The notes under the pieces are model-generated. The model saw only the letters and a list, made by a program, of their open reading frames with translations. It had not been told where the DNA came from and did no database searches. Shown piece after piece: positions 17,468 to 26,246 of a stretch of 64,000 bases of DNA; the first letter of the stretch is position 1, and the number at the start of each line of letters is the position of its first letter. The stretch is from Candidatus Omnitrophota bacterium (GTDB taxonomy: Bacteria > Hinthialibacterota > Hinthialibacteria > Hinthialibacterales > JAKPRU01), in NCBI GenBank assembly GCA_029570205.1, contig JAKQSI010000008.1:10318-74317 (forward strand). Direction: 5' to 3'. The translations under genes and the position numbers were made by a program.

Positions 17468-18195
17468 GAGCCTCCCTCCAGCGGGGCCGGTGATTGGGTG
17501 AAGAAAGTGTGTTTTCCGCCCTTCTTTGCCAGGCAGGGACGCCTGGCCTACTGGGTAGCTGCCAGGCAGGGACACTTGGCCTACTGGGTAGCTGCCAGGC
17601 AGGGACACTTGGCCTACTGGGTAGCTGCCAGGCAGGGACGCCTGGCCTACTGGGTAGCTGCCAGGCAGGGACACTTGGCCCACTGGGTAGCTGCCAGGCA
17701 GGGGCGCCTGGCCTACTGGTAGCTGCCAGGCAGGGACGCCTGGCCTACTGGTTAGCTGCCAGGCAGGGACACTTGGCCCACTGGGTAGCTGCCAGGCAGG
17801 GACGCCTGGTTTACTGGTAGCTGCCAGGCAGGGACGCCTGGCCTACTGGGTAGCTGCCAGGCAGGGACGCCTGGCCTACTGGGTAGCTGCCAGGCAGGGA
17901 CGCCTGGCCTACTGGGTAGCTGCCAGGCAGGGACGCCTGGTCCACTGGGTAGCTGCCAGGCAGGGACGCCTGGCCTACTGGGTAGCTGCCAGGCAGGGAC
18001 GCCTGGTCCACTGGGTAGCTGCCAGGCAGGGACACTTGGCCTACTGGGTAGCTGCCAGGCAGGGACACTTGGCCTACTGGGTAGCTGCCAGGCAGGGACG
18101 CCTGGCCTACTGGTGGGACAGGCCTCCGTGCCTGTCGATGGGCGAGATTTCTTAGGAGGAGCCGCCCGGAGTCTGCGAAGGGCTGCGATGTGGCG
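17468..18195 (+). repeat. Repeat module 2 with 18-unit 33-bp hairpin array
   Basis: A 728-base module, the inverted counterpart of 11115-11547, with the same two ends (ggtgattgggtgaagaaag side and the agattt-cttaggagga side). The array (17528 to about 18115) has 18 units: stem GCCAGGC, loop AGGGAC, stem GCCTGGC, then a CTACTGGGTAGCT-type linker. Units differ at few positions, notably a recurrent ACTTGGC arm that replaces GCCTGGC (five or more times) and CC/TT/TC changes after the stem. There are no unique spacers between units, so this is not a CRISPR array. Confidence 0.92.
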
Positions 18196-18305
18196 ATCTC
18201 AGGTTTGTGCGCTCGGAATGACCAGCACGCGTGTTTTCTTGGGAACAGCCTATCCCGACGGAAAAAGGATTCTCCTTTTTCGGCTGCTTTCCCCGATTCT
18301 TCTGG

Positions 18306-18311
18306 TATAAT
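18306..18311 (+). promoter_or_regulatory. Extended -10 promoter of rnpB
   Basis: TGGTATAAT places a consensus -10 box (18306-18311) with the TGn extension about seven bases before the start of the RNase P RNA. No good -35 box is seen. Confidence 0.65.
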
Positions 18312-18317
18312 GTAATC

Positions 18318-18716
18318 GCGGGGAGGAGGAGACGGTCGCGAAAGGGAGTGTTCCCTTTCGAGGAAAGTCCGGACTCCACAGAGCAGGATGCTGGGTAACA
18401 CCCAGGCGGGGTAACCCGACGGAAAGTGCCACAGAAAACAAACCGCCTCCTTTCCGACGAGCCATCGACGGAAAGCCAAGGTAAGGGTGAAAAGGTGGGG
18501 TAAGAGCCTACCGCGGTTCCCGGTGACGGGACCGGCACGGAAAACCCCGTCCGGAGCAAGACCAAGTAAAGGGGATATGGGGTTGCTCGCTTCATGCTTC
18601 CGAAAGGAAGCGTCCCCGGGGTAGGTCGCTGGAGGCAATCGGGAACGATTGCCCGAGAGAAATGACCGTCCTCCCACACTCAGGGAGACAGAATCCGGCT
18701 TATCCCTCCTCCCCGC
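18318..18716 (+). ncRNA. rnpB: RNase P RNA, bacterial type A
   Basis: The catalytic RNA that removes 5' leaders from pre-tRNAs. The outer helix P1 pairs GCGGGGAGGAGG with CCTCCTCCCCGC at the two ends. Between them are the invariant blocks GAGGAAAGTCCGGACTCC, CACAGAGCAGGATG, the GGGTAACACCC region, GACGGAAAGTGCCACAGAAA, GGTAAGGGTGAAAAGGTG, AGAGAAATGACCGTC and, near the 3' end, ACAGAATCCGGCTTAT. The full complement of peripheral helices fits the type A fold at 399 bases. Its last ~37 bases overlap the coding end of the antisense receiver-HisKA gene. Confidence 0.97.
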
Positions 18717-19420
18717 TTTTCCGCATCCCCCTCTTTTATATTCGGTTCCTCTCCTTCCGAGGCCAGATCCAGGTCGATGATATTTGTGTTTGTTGTATAG
18801 TCCTTTATTTGATACCGTCGGACTCTCTGGATTTTCCTGACGATTTCAGCGGAACGTTGGGCGGCTTCATGGACCTGCTGGAGGACTCTGCGATTTTCCC
18901 CGTCGGCTTTTCGGAGCAGCATCTGGGTGTATCCGATCAACACGGTCAGTGGCTGCGCCAGTTCGTGACATACGGCTGCCGCCATTTCGTACACTCCCCG
19001 CGATCGTTCTGCATCAACCAACTTGCGCTGGAGCTCGGAGATTCGCAATTGCGCCCGGATTCGCGCCAACAGCTCCTCGAAATTGAATGGTTTGGTAACA
19101 TAGTCATCGGCCCCTTTGGTAAACGCATCAACCTTGTCTGTTACCTCGGTTCGAGCCGACATCATAATTACCGGCAGAAAGCTTTTTTCTCGGATTTCCC
19201 GAATGCGTTCCAGAACCTCCAAACCGCTCATCCCCGGCATCATCAAGTCCAACAAAATCAGGTTGGGGGGCGCTTCTTCCACCATATCAATCGCTTCGGA
19301 TCCGCTTTGGGCGCCGGCCGTTTCATATCCTTCCTTCGACAGCCGTCTCAGCACCAGAGATTGACTGACAACATCGTCATCCACAACGAGAATACGAATC
19401 GGTCGGTTTTCGTTGTTCAC
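18680..19420 (-). CDS. Response regulator receiver domain fused to a HisKA domain
   Basis: From a GTG at 19420 the protein is 246 residues; the frame also allows a GTG at 19432, used for numbering here. The receiver domain has the acidic pair D18/D19, phospho-acceptor D62 (LILLDLMMPG), S92 and K114. It is followed by a helical linker and a HisKA dimerisation helix with H-box His156 (AAAVCHELAQPL). No ATP-binding HATPase domain follows; the C-terminal ~50 residues are polar and low in complexity. It may be a phosphorelay intermediate that needs a kinase elsewhere. The 19420 start overlaps the folD stop as GTGA. The 3' end runs 37 bases into rnpB on the other strand. Confidence 0.85.
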   Translation of the reverse strand: MNNENRPIRILVVDDDVVSQSLVLRRLSKEGYETAGAQSGSEAIDMVEEAPPNLILLDLMMPGMSGLEVLERIREIREKSFLPVIMMSARTEVTDKVDAFTKGADDYVTKPFNFEELLARIRAQLRISELQRKLVDAERSRGVYEMAAAVCHELAQPLTVLIGYTQMLLRKADGENRRVLQQVHEAAQRSAEIVRKIQRVRRYQIKDYTTNTNIIDLDLASEGEEPNIKEGDAEKRGGGISRILSP

Positions 19421-20280
19421 TTCACATGCCACCGTGCTGCCTGAAGAGTGTTGGAAAGAAGCATTGTGATGGTCATCGGACCCACGCCGCCCGGAGACGG
19501 ACTGATTGCCGACGCGATTTCTTTCGCCTCTTCAAAGGCGACGTCTCCGACCTGGACATTTTTGCCGTTTCGTTTGATGAAATTCGTCCCGACATCAATC
19601 ACCGTGGCCCCCGGTTTGATCGAATCCGCCCTGACAAATTCCGGTTTACCGATGGCCACAATCAGCACGTCTGCATTACGGCACTCGCCCGGAAGATCGA
19701 CGGTTCGGGAATGGCAAACCGTGACTGTGGCGTGTTCCCGCAACAGCAATTGGATCATCGGCTTGCCGACGATATTGCTGCGTCCGACGACAACGGCGCG
19801 TTTCCCCAACAGCGGTATTTCATAGCGCCGCAACATTTCGATAATGCCCATCGGCGTACAGGAAACCAGGCATTCCTGCCCGATGCACAGATTACCGACA
19901 TTCAGCGGGTGGAATCCGTCCACGTCTTTCCGTGAATCGACTGTGCGAAATATGGTGGCCTCGTCGATATGTTTCGGCATTGGATGCTGAACTAGAATCC
20001 CATCGATGAGGTTATCTCGGTTGAAGAACTCGACCAGGTCAATCAGGTCTTTCTGGGAGGTTGACTCCGGAAGATGCTCCTGGCGTGAGAAGAATCCGAC
20101 TTCGTTGCACGCCCGAGCCTTATTGCGCACGTATATCTTGGATGCGGGATCATCTCCGACCAGGATCACAGCGAGACCGGGTGGTCGCCCATGTTCGCGC
20201 AGGAAGATCTCGGTATCCCGCCGAATCTCCTCACGGATTTGTCTCGCCAGGGCCTTGCCGTCTATGATCGTCGCGGGCAT
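19417..20280 (-). CDS. folD: Methylenetetrahydrofolate dehydrogenase / cyclohydrolase FolD
   Basis: A 287-residue bifunctional enzyme that interconverts 5,10-methylene-, methenyl- and 10-formyl-tetrahydrofolate, feeding purine synthesis and formyl-Met-tRNA. Diagnostic features are Y50 and catalytic K54 in KIYVRNKARACNE, the DGILVQHPMPKH block, the NADP-binding GRSNIVGKP segment and the PGGVGPMTITML motif near the C-terminus. A GGAGGA ribosome site precedes the ATG at 20280. The neighbouring divergent gene is purF, which uses the same one-carbon-dependent pathway. Confidence 0.97.
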   Translation of the reverse strand: MPATIIDGKALARQIREEIRRDTEIFLREHGRPPGLAVILVGDDPASKIYVRNKARACNEVGFFSRQEHLPESTSQKDLIDLVEFFNRDNLIDGILVQHPMPKHIDEATIFRTVDSRKDVDGFHPLNVGNLCIGQECLVSCTPMGIIEMLRRYEIPLLGKRAVVVGRSNIVGKPMIQLLLREHATVTVCHSRTVDLPGECRNADVLIVAIGKPEFVRADSIKPGATVIDVGTNFIKRNGKNVQVGDVAFEEAKEIASAISPSPGGVGPMTITMLLSNTLQAARWHVK

Positions 20281-20620
20281 TATCTCCTCCGAGTCCGGAA
20301 CGCGGCATCGGATGCCATTTCCTGGAATGTCTTATGTTATCGAAGAACGCGCGATACTTCCATGAATGCCTTACCTGTAGATGTGGGCCATTTGCCGGAT
20401 TCCCACGAGGCCCTCTCCATGTTCCGGCAGAGAGAAATCCGGAGAGAATCTCGAATCATCGATTGCTGTTCGGTTGAAAGCCCGCGACAATGGACGTAAA
20501 CTGTTAAAGAAAGACTGGCCCGGAATGGGTTTGTTTGTCTTGTGTCCCGGTTGCGGATCAGACAGGTCAGGGGAGTACGGATAAGACATCGGCAGTTCGG
20601 AAGAATCTCAGGAGAAACCA
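20281..20620. other. Divergent folD-purF intergenic region
   Basis: 340 bases between divergent start codons. No gene, riboswitch or convincing sigma-70 promoter pair was recognised, though it must hold promoters for both sides. A clear AGGAG site at the right end serves purF. Confidence 0.5.
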
Positions 20621-22078
20621 GTGAGCGAAACGATTCGTGACGCCTGTGGCGTTTTCGGGATTGCAGGTCATCCCGAATCCGCCAACATGACCTATTTGGG
20701 GCTGTATGCCCTTCAGCACCGGGGCCAGGAAAGCGCCGGAATTGTGACAACGGACGGTACGATGGTGTATAACCATCGGGGCATGGGGCTTGTGGCGGAT
20801 GTTTTCTCGGAATCCGTCCTTCGAAACCTGATCGGTTCCCGTGCTATCGGGCATGTTCGCTATTCGACCACCGGGTCCAGCGATATGCAGAATGTGCAGC
20901 CGGTTCTCTGCCAATACCAGCGGGGATGGGTGGCCATAGCCCATAACGGGAATCTGATCAACACGGATGAGCTTCGCAGCGATCTGGAATCTCGAGGCTC
21001 TATTTTCAGTGCGACGACGGACAGTGAGATTCTTGCGCACCTTCTGGCGCGGTCTCGCAAGGATGATTTCCTGGAGGCGCTTCAGGACTCGCTGCTGAAA
21101 TTGAACGGTGCGTATTCCATGACGGTGATGAATTCGGAATATCTGGTGGGATTGAGAGACCCGCTCGGTATTCGCCCGCTTTGCCTGGGGGAATTGAACG
21201 GAGCGCCGATTTTCTGCTCGGAGTCCTGTGCATTGGATATTATCAATGCGCGATATATCCGAACAGTCAATCCGGGGGAGATGGTGATTGTCGATCGGAA
21301 ATGCAATGTCCGATCCCACCAATTCGCAAATCGGAAACGGATTGCCCAGTGTATTTTTGAATTGATCTATTTCGCGCGGCCGGACAGTTGGATTTACGGC
21401 AAGGAGGTCCATGCCGTTCGGAAGAACATCGGTCGTGTGCTGTCACGGGAACGACGGACGAATGCGGATGTGGTGATCGCCATCCCGGATTCCAGCACCT
21501 GTGCCGCGTTGGGATTTGCCGAAGAATCCGGAATCCCGTTCGATTGGGGGATTATCCGCAATCACTATATCGGCCGGACCTTTATCGAACCCACCCAGCG
21601 AATCCGCGATTTCGGAGCCAAGATCAAATATAACCCGGTGGGAGCGGTTCTGGCGGATAAGCGGGTTGTTGTAGTGGATGATTCCATCGTCCGGGGAACC
21701 ACAATGCGGAAAATCATCAAAATGATTCGTCGGGCGGGAGCGCGAGAGGTTCATCTGAGGATTTCCGCACCTGTCTTTCGATGCCCTTGTTATTATGGGA
21801 TCGACACCCCCACACGTAACGAACTGATCGGCGCCACCCACCAGGTCGAGGAAATCCGCAAACAAGTCCGCGCCGATACGATTCACTATATCTCCATCCA
21901 GGGGCTTCTGGAGGCGGTGCACGGAACCGAGAAAGAATACTGCACGGCCTGCTTCAACGGGAAATACCCCTTACGGTTCCCCGGCGGACTGCCGTCGGAT
22001 GACAACCTGAGACTCTGGAAAGAGACCGCTCAGCGGAATGGGGATATTCCTGTCGAATTGGCCGCTCTGAAACCTTAA
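20621..22078 (+). CDS. purF: Amidophosphoribosyltransferase PurF, Fe-S type
   Basis: The first committed enzyme of purine synthesis, making phosphoribosylamine from PRPP and glutamine. The Ntn nucleophile is C9, exposed after removal of an eight-residue propeptide as in the Bacillus enzyme. The glutaminase domain occupies about 9-235 (HRGQESAG, GHVRYSTTG, HNGNL) and the PRPP loop VVVVDDSIVRGTT is at 349-361. Cysteines C244, C390, C441 and C444 correspond to the four [4Fe-4S] ligands of the oxygen-sensitive form. Length (485) is normal. A GTG start at 20621 is supported by AGGAG seven bases upstream. Confidence 0.97.
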   Translation: MSETIRDACGVFGIAGHPESANMTYLGLYALQHRGQESAGIVTTDGTMVYNHRGMGLVADVFSESVLRNLIGSRAIGHVRYSTTGSSDMQNVQPVLCQYQRGWVAIAHNGNLINTDELRSDLESRGSIFSATTDSEILAHLLARSRKDDFLEALQDSLLKLNGAYSMTVMNSEYLVGLRDPLGIRPLCLGELNGAPIFCSESCALDIINARYIRTVNPGEMVIVDRKCNVRSHQFANRKRIAQCIFELIYFARPDSWIYGKEVHAVRKNIGRVLSRERRTNADVVIAIPDSSTCAALGFAEESGIPFDWGIIRNHYIGRTFIEPTQRIRDFGAKIKYNPVGAVLADKRVVVVDDSIVRGTTMRKIIKMIRRAGAREVHLRISAPVFRCPCYYGIDTPTRNELIGATHQVEEIRKQVRADTIHYISIQGLLEAVHGTEKEYCTACFNGKYPLRFPGGLPSDDNLRLWKETAQRNGDIPVELAALKP

Positions 22079-22106
22079 AAAAGATGCTTTTGGGTCCGAA
22101 AGGTCC

Positions 22107-22136
22107 TTGACAAACCGGCAGGCGCCGATTTATCTT
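22107..22136 (+). promoter_or_regulatory. Probable sigma-70 promoter after purF
   Basis: A perfect TTGACA (22107-22112) and TATCTT (22131-22136) are separated by 18 bases. It lies in the gap between purF and the UroD-family gene and would transcribe the short frame at 22156 and the gene at 22504. Confidence 0.5.
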
Positions 22137-22155
22137 TTTCAGAATGGAGAAACCG

Positions 22156-22335
22156 ATGTTAAAAAGTATTTTTTCCCATAGATTCAATTCCGGCAGCGAA
22201 GAAAAAGAACGGGTGTTTGTTGAGGCGGCTCTGTATGCGGATGGGATTCGGCGGAACTTTCTGTTTTTTCAGCCGTCTTTTCTCCCCGCTCAAAAGACAT
22301 TTCGCAAGCGCCGGGAAATGACCGGAAAGAACTGA
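22156..22335 (+). CDS. Possible small protein, 59 residues
   Basis: A short frame that directly follows a good promoter and has a GGAG ribosome site six bases before its ATG. The predicted product is basic and Phe-rich, with a hydrophobic FLFFQPSFL stretch. I recognise no family and codon usage cannot settle so short a frame. It may be a leader peptide or chance. Confidence 0.25.
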   Translation: MLKSIFSHRFNSGSEEKERVFVEAALYADGIRRNFLFFQPSFLPAQKTFRKRREMTGKN

Positions 22336-22503
22336 TCTGCTGGCGGTCGTTCCTGAAAAACCCAAAAGGCGACCATTGAAGACACCCTTCGCAGGACCGG
22401 CAGCATCCCTGTATCTTCCGCGCGGAGCGTTATTTTCCTTTACCTTGCTTACAACCGGCCCGTCTTTATCCACTGAGGACAGAATATCTTCGTTTGGAGA
22501 GAA

Positions 22504-23601
22504 ATGACCAAGCATCTGGAAGAGTTCCGCCGTCTCTGTGCCCACGATCCCTCGGCGCGGCCGCCACGCTGGGAGAGTTTGGGATTCTGGGAACAAACGG
22601 TGGAGCGGTGGCACAACGAGGGGTTGCCCGAACACCAGTCCCCGGAAGAATACTTCGAGATGCACCCCCGTGCTTACCTCCCCGGCAGCAGCGGGTTCAC
22701 AGGGCTTCCGCTGTACCCCGAATTCGACAAGGAGATTCTTGAGGAGGATATCAACACGGTCACCTATCGCGGCGGAAACGGCATTGTGTTGAGGGAACTC
22801 AAAGTCCACAGCGAGCTCTCCATGCCGCAGTGGCTGGAGTTCCCGGTGAAGAATCGGGCCGACTGGGACCTGTTCAAGGAGCGTCTCGATATCCGGACAC
22901 GACCGTTGCCGACAAAAGAAGAAATCGAACGGGAGGTTGATTTTCGCTACCCTGTGGCCTTTACATTTTGCGGATTCTATGGAGCGCCGCGTAATCTGTT
23001 CGGGGAGGAGAATCTTTCCTACGCCTATTACGATCAGCCGGACCTGATCCATGATATTCAGCGGTACTGGTTGGAGTACTGCAAAGAAAATATCCGGCGG
23101 ATTGCCGGATCGGTCCGAATTGACTACGTATTGTTTTGGGAGGACATGTCGTATAAGACGGCTCCGCTGATTTCTCCGGCGACATTTCGTGAGTTCATGA
23201 GTCCGTACTACCGGGAATTAGTCGATTATGTACGCCGCCTGGGTATTGAACAGATCATGGTGGATTCGGACGGGAACAACGATCTACTAATGGAATTATT
23301 CCTGGACACAGGTGTCAATATGATGATGCCGTTTGAAATCGCCGCCGACCAGTGTCCTTTACGGATGCGGGAGCTGTATGGAGATCGGCTGGTGATCGTC
23401 GGGGGAATCGACAAACGCGCGGTGGCGCAAGGGCGGGAGGCGATTCGTGCCGAGGTACTGGGCACAGTCCCGGAGCTGTTGCGACGCGGCGGCTATATTC
23501 CCTGTATTGACCACTCCTGTCCCCCTGATGTTTCCTTTGATAATTGGCGCTATTTTGTGGATCGGGTCCGTGACTGCGTGGAGCGCCAAGTGGGGGGATG
23601 A
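22504..23601 (+). CDS. Uroporphyrinogen decarboxylase family protein
   Basis: A 365-residue protein of the UroD / corrinoid-dependent methyltransferase (MtaA/MtbA) fold. The C-terminal half has DYVLFWEDMSYKTAPLISP, YGDRLVIVGGIDKR and IPCIDHSCPPDVSFDNW, patterns seen in the UroD-like proteins of unknown function that are abundant in PVC and related bacteria. H and C in the DHSCPPD block could bind zinc as in methyltransferases. It lacks the N-terminal decarboxylase signature of true HemE, so a heme role is unlikely. Its ATG follows a GGAGAGAA site. It converges on the APC permease gene, 20 bases apart. Confidence 0.8.
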   Translation: MTKHLEEFRRLCAHDPSARPPRWESLGFWEQTVERWHNEGLPEHQSPEEYFEMHPRAYLPGSSGFTGLPLYPEFDKEILEEDINTVTYRGGNGIVLRELKVHSELSMPQWLEFPVKNRADWDLFKERLDIRTRPLPTKEEIEREVDFRYPVAFTFCGFYGAPRNLFGEENLSYAYYDQPDLIHDIQRYWLEYCKENIRRIAGSVRIDYVLFWEDMSYKTAPLISPATFREFMSPYYRELVDYVRRLGIEQIMVDSDGNNDLLMELFLDTGVNMMMPFEIAADQCPLRMRELYGDRLVIVGGIDKRAVAQGREAIRAEVLGTVPELLRRGGYIPCIDHSCPPDVSFDNWRYFVDRVRDCVERQVGG

Positions 23602-23621
23602 GCGGTTGGGGTGCAAGCAGA

Positions 23622-24947
23622 CTACCCTTCCCTCTCTACCCACCTTGATACCCAGTATACCGGAAGCCCGCTCAGAACAATCAGGAAACCGAGTAATGCT
23701 CCGATCCCCGCGTAGGTCACGCTGCTGTACAACATGTAAAGGCAACACAGCAGGAAAAGAATCGGAACAAACGGGTACAGGGGAACACGATAGATACGAG
23801 GGGTATCGGGATCCCGCCATCGTAAAATGAGCAGGGACAGGGGAACGAGCGCGAAAAAGATCCACGCGGCCGCCGCCGTGTATGTAACTAACGCCTCGAA
23901 TGTTCCGGTCCACACCAGGATCACAGACAGAAACCCCTGAACGAGAAACGCCCAAATCGGCCCGCCGAACCGGGAACTCCACTGTCCCAATAGTCGGAAA
24001 AGCGAACGCTCAGCGCCCATGGCGTAAGAGATTCGCGCACCCGTGAGAATCAATCCGTTTACCGCACCCAATGCGGAGAGGAGAACGAGGGCGCTGATGA
24101 TTTGCCGTCCGGGTTCTCCCAACGCCGTCGCGAGACAGTCTGCCGCCACTGCTTTCGATTCGGCCACGCCGGCTACTCCCAATGTCCGCAGGAAGACGGC
24201 GTTGATTGCTGTGTAGAGAATAATGACAAAGACTGTTCCGTAAAAAATGGAGCGGGGTAAACTCTTTTCGGGATGGTGAACCTCAGCGGCTACATAAGCG
24301 GTTTCATTCCACCCGCCGTATGTCCACAAAATGAGAATCATTGCTACCATGAAGTTGGGCAGAGTGGTCGATGGATTGGGGATTTCCGCAATGATCGGAG
24401 AGGAAGAAGATACCAGGGCGACAAGAAGCACTCCGAGAATGCCGCAGACTTTGGCTACGGTGAGAATGTTCTGACCGAGACTGCCGACGCGGATACCGAG
24501 GATATTCAATCCGGTCAACACAAGAATCGCAAGGCCGGCGTAAAGAGGAATTGAACGGGATCCCAGGTAAAGAATCTGCTCCGCGTATGTTCCGAAGGCA
24601 TACGCCATCGCGCCGATGGAGCCGGTGCGAATCACGAGCATCTTGCTCCAGGAGAAAAGGAATCCGGCCCACGGTCCGAATGCCCGGCAGAAATAGACAT
24701 ATTCCCCTCCCGCCGCGGGATATGTGGCAGCTAATTCCGCATAGCATACCCCCCCTGCCACGCACAGCGCGCCTCCAAGTACCCATGCAAACAAAATCAG
24801 CCCCGCCGACGGAATCATGGCGGCAACGGCCATCGGGGTCATGAAGATCCCCGTTCCCACAATGATGCCGACAATAATACAGATCGAATCGAACAGACCG
24901 AGTACTCGGACCGGAGCGCCGAGGGATGGGTTTTCAGGTGTAGCCAT
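23622..24947 (-). CDS. APC superfamily amino acid permease
   Basis: About 440 residues with 12 predicted helices. The first helix carries the APC motif GIIVGTGIFMTP, and GGALCVAGGVCYAELAATYPAAGGEYVYF in helices 2-3 is typical of the LAT/SteT-like exchangers. It should import or exchange amino acids. The start is uncertain: ATG at 24947 (MATPENPSLG) or at 24989 (MASLTSEN), the latter overlapping the end of the upstream GNAT gene by 20 bases; neither has a strong ribosome site. The longer frame to 25112 translates the GNAT gene out of frame and is rejected. Confidence 0.87.
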   Translation of the reverse strand: MATPENPSLGAPVRVLGLFDSICIIVGIIVGTGIFMTPMAVAAMIPSAGLILFAWVLGGALCVAGGVCYAELAATYPAAGGEYVYFCRAFGPWAGFLFSWSKMLVIRTGSIGAMAYAFGTYAEQILYLGSRSIPLYAGLAILVLTGLNILGIRVGSLGQNILTVAKVCGILGVLLVALVSSSSPIIAEIPNPSTTLPNFMVAMILILWTYGGWNETAYVAAEVHHPEKSLPRSIFYGTVFVIILYTAINAVFLRTLGVAGVAESKAVAADCLATALGEPGRQIISALVLLSALGAVNGLILTGARISYAMGAERSLFRLLGQWSSRFGGPIWAFLVQGFLSVILVWTGTFEALVTYTAAAAWIFFALVPLSLLILRWRDPDTPRIYRVPLYPFVPILFLLCCLYMLYSSVTYAGIGALLGFLIVLSGLPVYWVSRWVEREG

Positions 24948-24969
24948 TGTTTCGCTTTTTTGTATATTT

Positions 24970-26088
24970 TCAGATGTAAGCGATGCCATACCAGACAAGC
25001 GGAATCGGGAACATCTGCCGGAGAGCCTCGGCGAGCGCCGAACCGGGCCTTGTCTTCTCCGAGGCCACATTTCGACCCGGAACCCCGAAAAACAGTTCGG
25101 CAATTTCACCACCGTTATTGAGTCGAAGGCTATCGCCCTTCATAAGAAACCGAAGGGCGGTCTCGCCGGCTTCGATTTTCATGGATGAGAACAGATCCGA
25201 CCGTTCGGTAAGCATCGGGCGTGCGCGTTCCAGAAAACGCCGCGCATGAAGAACCAGCGCGGTTCCGCTGAAGGTGATTCTCTTCTCAATGTGGCTGCGC
25301 CATGAGGCAGGAAGGTTCATGGGGCTTGTGACGACAACATCAATCCGGTTTGTTCGGTGCGTGCGGCTCCAGGTGATCCAGGCGCTGCGCAGCGCCTCCG
25401 CGTCGCCTTTCCATTCGATGAGCTGCAGGCGAGTTTCCCCGTCGCCGGTCTCTTTGCTGATGACCCCAAATGCGCATGGGATCCCGTCTTTCGAGAACAG
25501 CCACCATTCCACCGGTCGGCACATTGCATAGCCTCCCCTGAATAGAATGCGAAGTTCTTCCAGGGAGAGAAGATACCGGGTGGACTCGCATTGCCGGACG
25601 GCGGCGACCTGCGGAAGATCCTCCTCTTTGACCCGCCGTGCATCGAGGAACGCCGACTCAACCTCTTGTTCCGTGAGCGCAAGGAAAGGAAACAGCCCGC
25701 ATTCCACGGCATTCATGCGACGGTACAATCCCCTCTTGCCGGAGATCAGCATAATGTCCGCCCCACGGCTTCTGGCGTGCTGGACCGCATCCTCCATTAA
25801 CTGTGTTGCATAGCCCTTTCCGCGCGAATCGGGATGCGTGGACACGGCGCCAATGTTGCAGATTCTTGTCGGAATACCCCCCAGAATGGCGTCCTGGAGA
25901 GTCATCCCGACATGGGCCACAATTGTGCCGTCTTCTACAATTACCCGAAGTTGCTCCAGGTTTTCTTCACGGAGCAGGGACGGAAACTCCCGGCCCATGT
26001 TTCCGCCCTGGGGTCGAAAAACCAGGTTGAGGAGATCGATCAGTTGAGGGATTTCATCCGGTGTGGGAATACGCATTTCGCAAGACAC
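24970..26088 (-). CDS. GNAT N-acetyltransferase, Eis-like architecture
   Basis: A 372-residue protein. The N-terminal GNAT domain includes the acetyl-CoA loop in VSTHPDSRGKGYATQLM (about 100-116) followed by LISGKRGLYRRMNA. A second, diverged acetyltransferase-like region and a C-terminal sterol-carrier-like part (GETALRFLMKGDSLRLNNG, near 315-335) give the tripartite layout of Eis-type enzymes, which acetylate amines of varied substrates. It starts at GTG 26088 or ATG 26076. The APC permease gene follows and may be co-transcribed, but the acceptor is unknown. Confidence 0.82.
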   Translation of the reverse strand: MSCEMRIPTPDEIPQLIDLLNLVFRPQGGNMGREFPSLLREENLEQLRVIVEDGTIVAHVGMTLQDAILGGIPTRICNIGAVSTHPDSRGKGYATQLMEDAVQHARSRGADIMLISGKRGLYRRMNAVECGLFPFLALTEQEVESAFLDARRVKEEDLPQVAAVRQCESTRYLLSLEELRILFRGGYAMCRPVEWWLFSKDGIPCAFGVISKETGDGETRLQLIEWKGDAEALRSAWITWSRTHRTNRIDVVVTSPMNLPASWRSHIEKRITFSGTALVLHARRFLERARPMLTERSDLFSSMKIEAGETALRFLMKGDSLRLNNGGEIAELFFGVPGRNVASEKTRPGSALAEALRQMFPIPLVWYGIAYI

Positions 26089-26246
26089 GGTTTTTTTTCT
26101 CCATGTTCCCGGTGAGATGTGGAAAGGTTACCACCGGGTCGGTCGGATTGAACAGGCGGGACGTGTGCGGACCACTATGCCTGGTCCTTCCTGAAGGGAT
26201 ACACTGGTAATGGCGATTGGACGCGTGATCCAGGCGGATTGGTTCA

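Noticed and set aside
17528-18115. CRISPR array
   Set aside because: There are no unique spacers, the repeat period is 33 bases including the linker, and no cas gene is nearby.
17498-18677. Repeat-encoded proteins in the second array
   Set aside because: Same reason as for the first array; open frames in several phases and no start signals.
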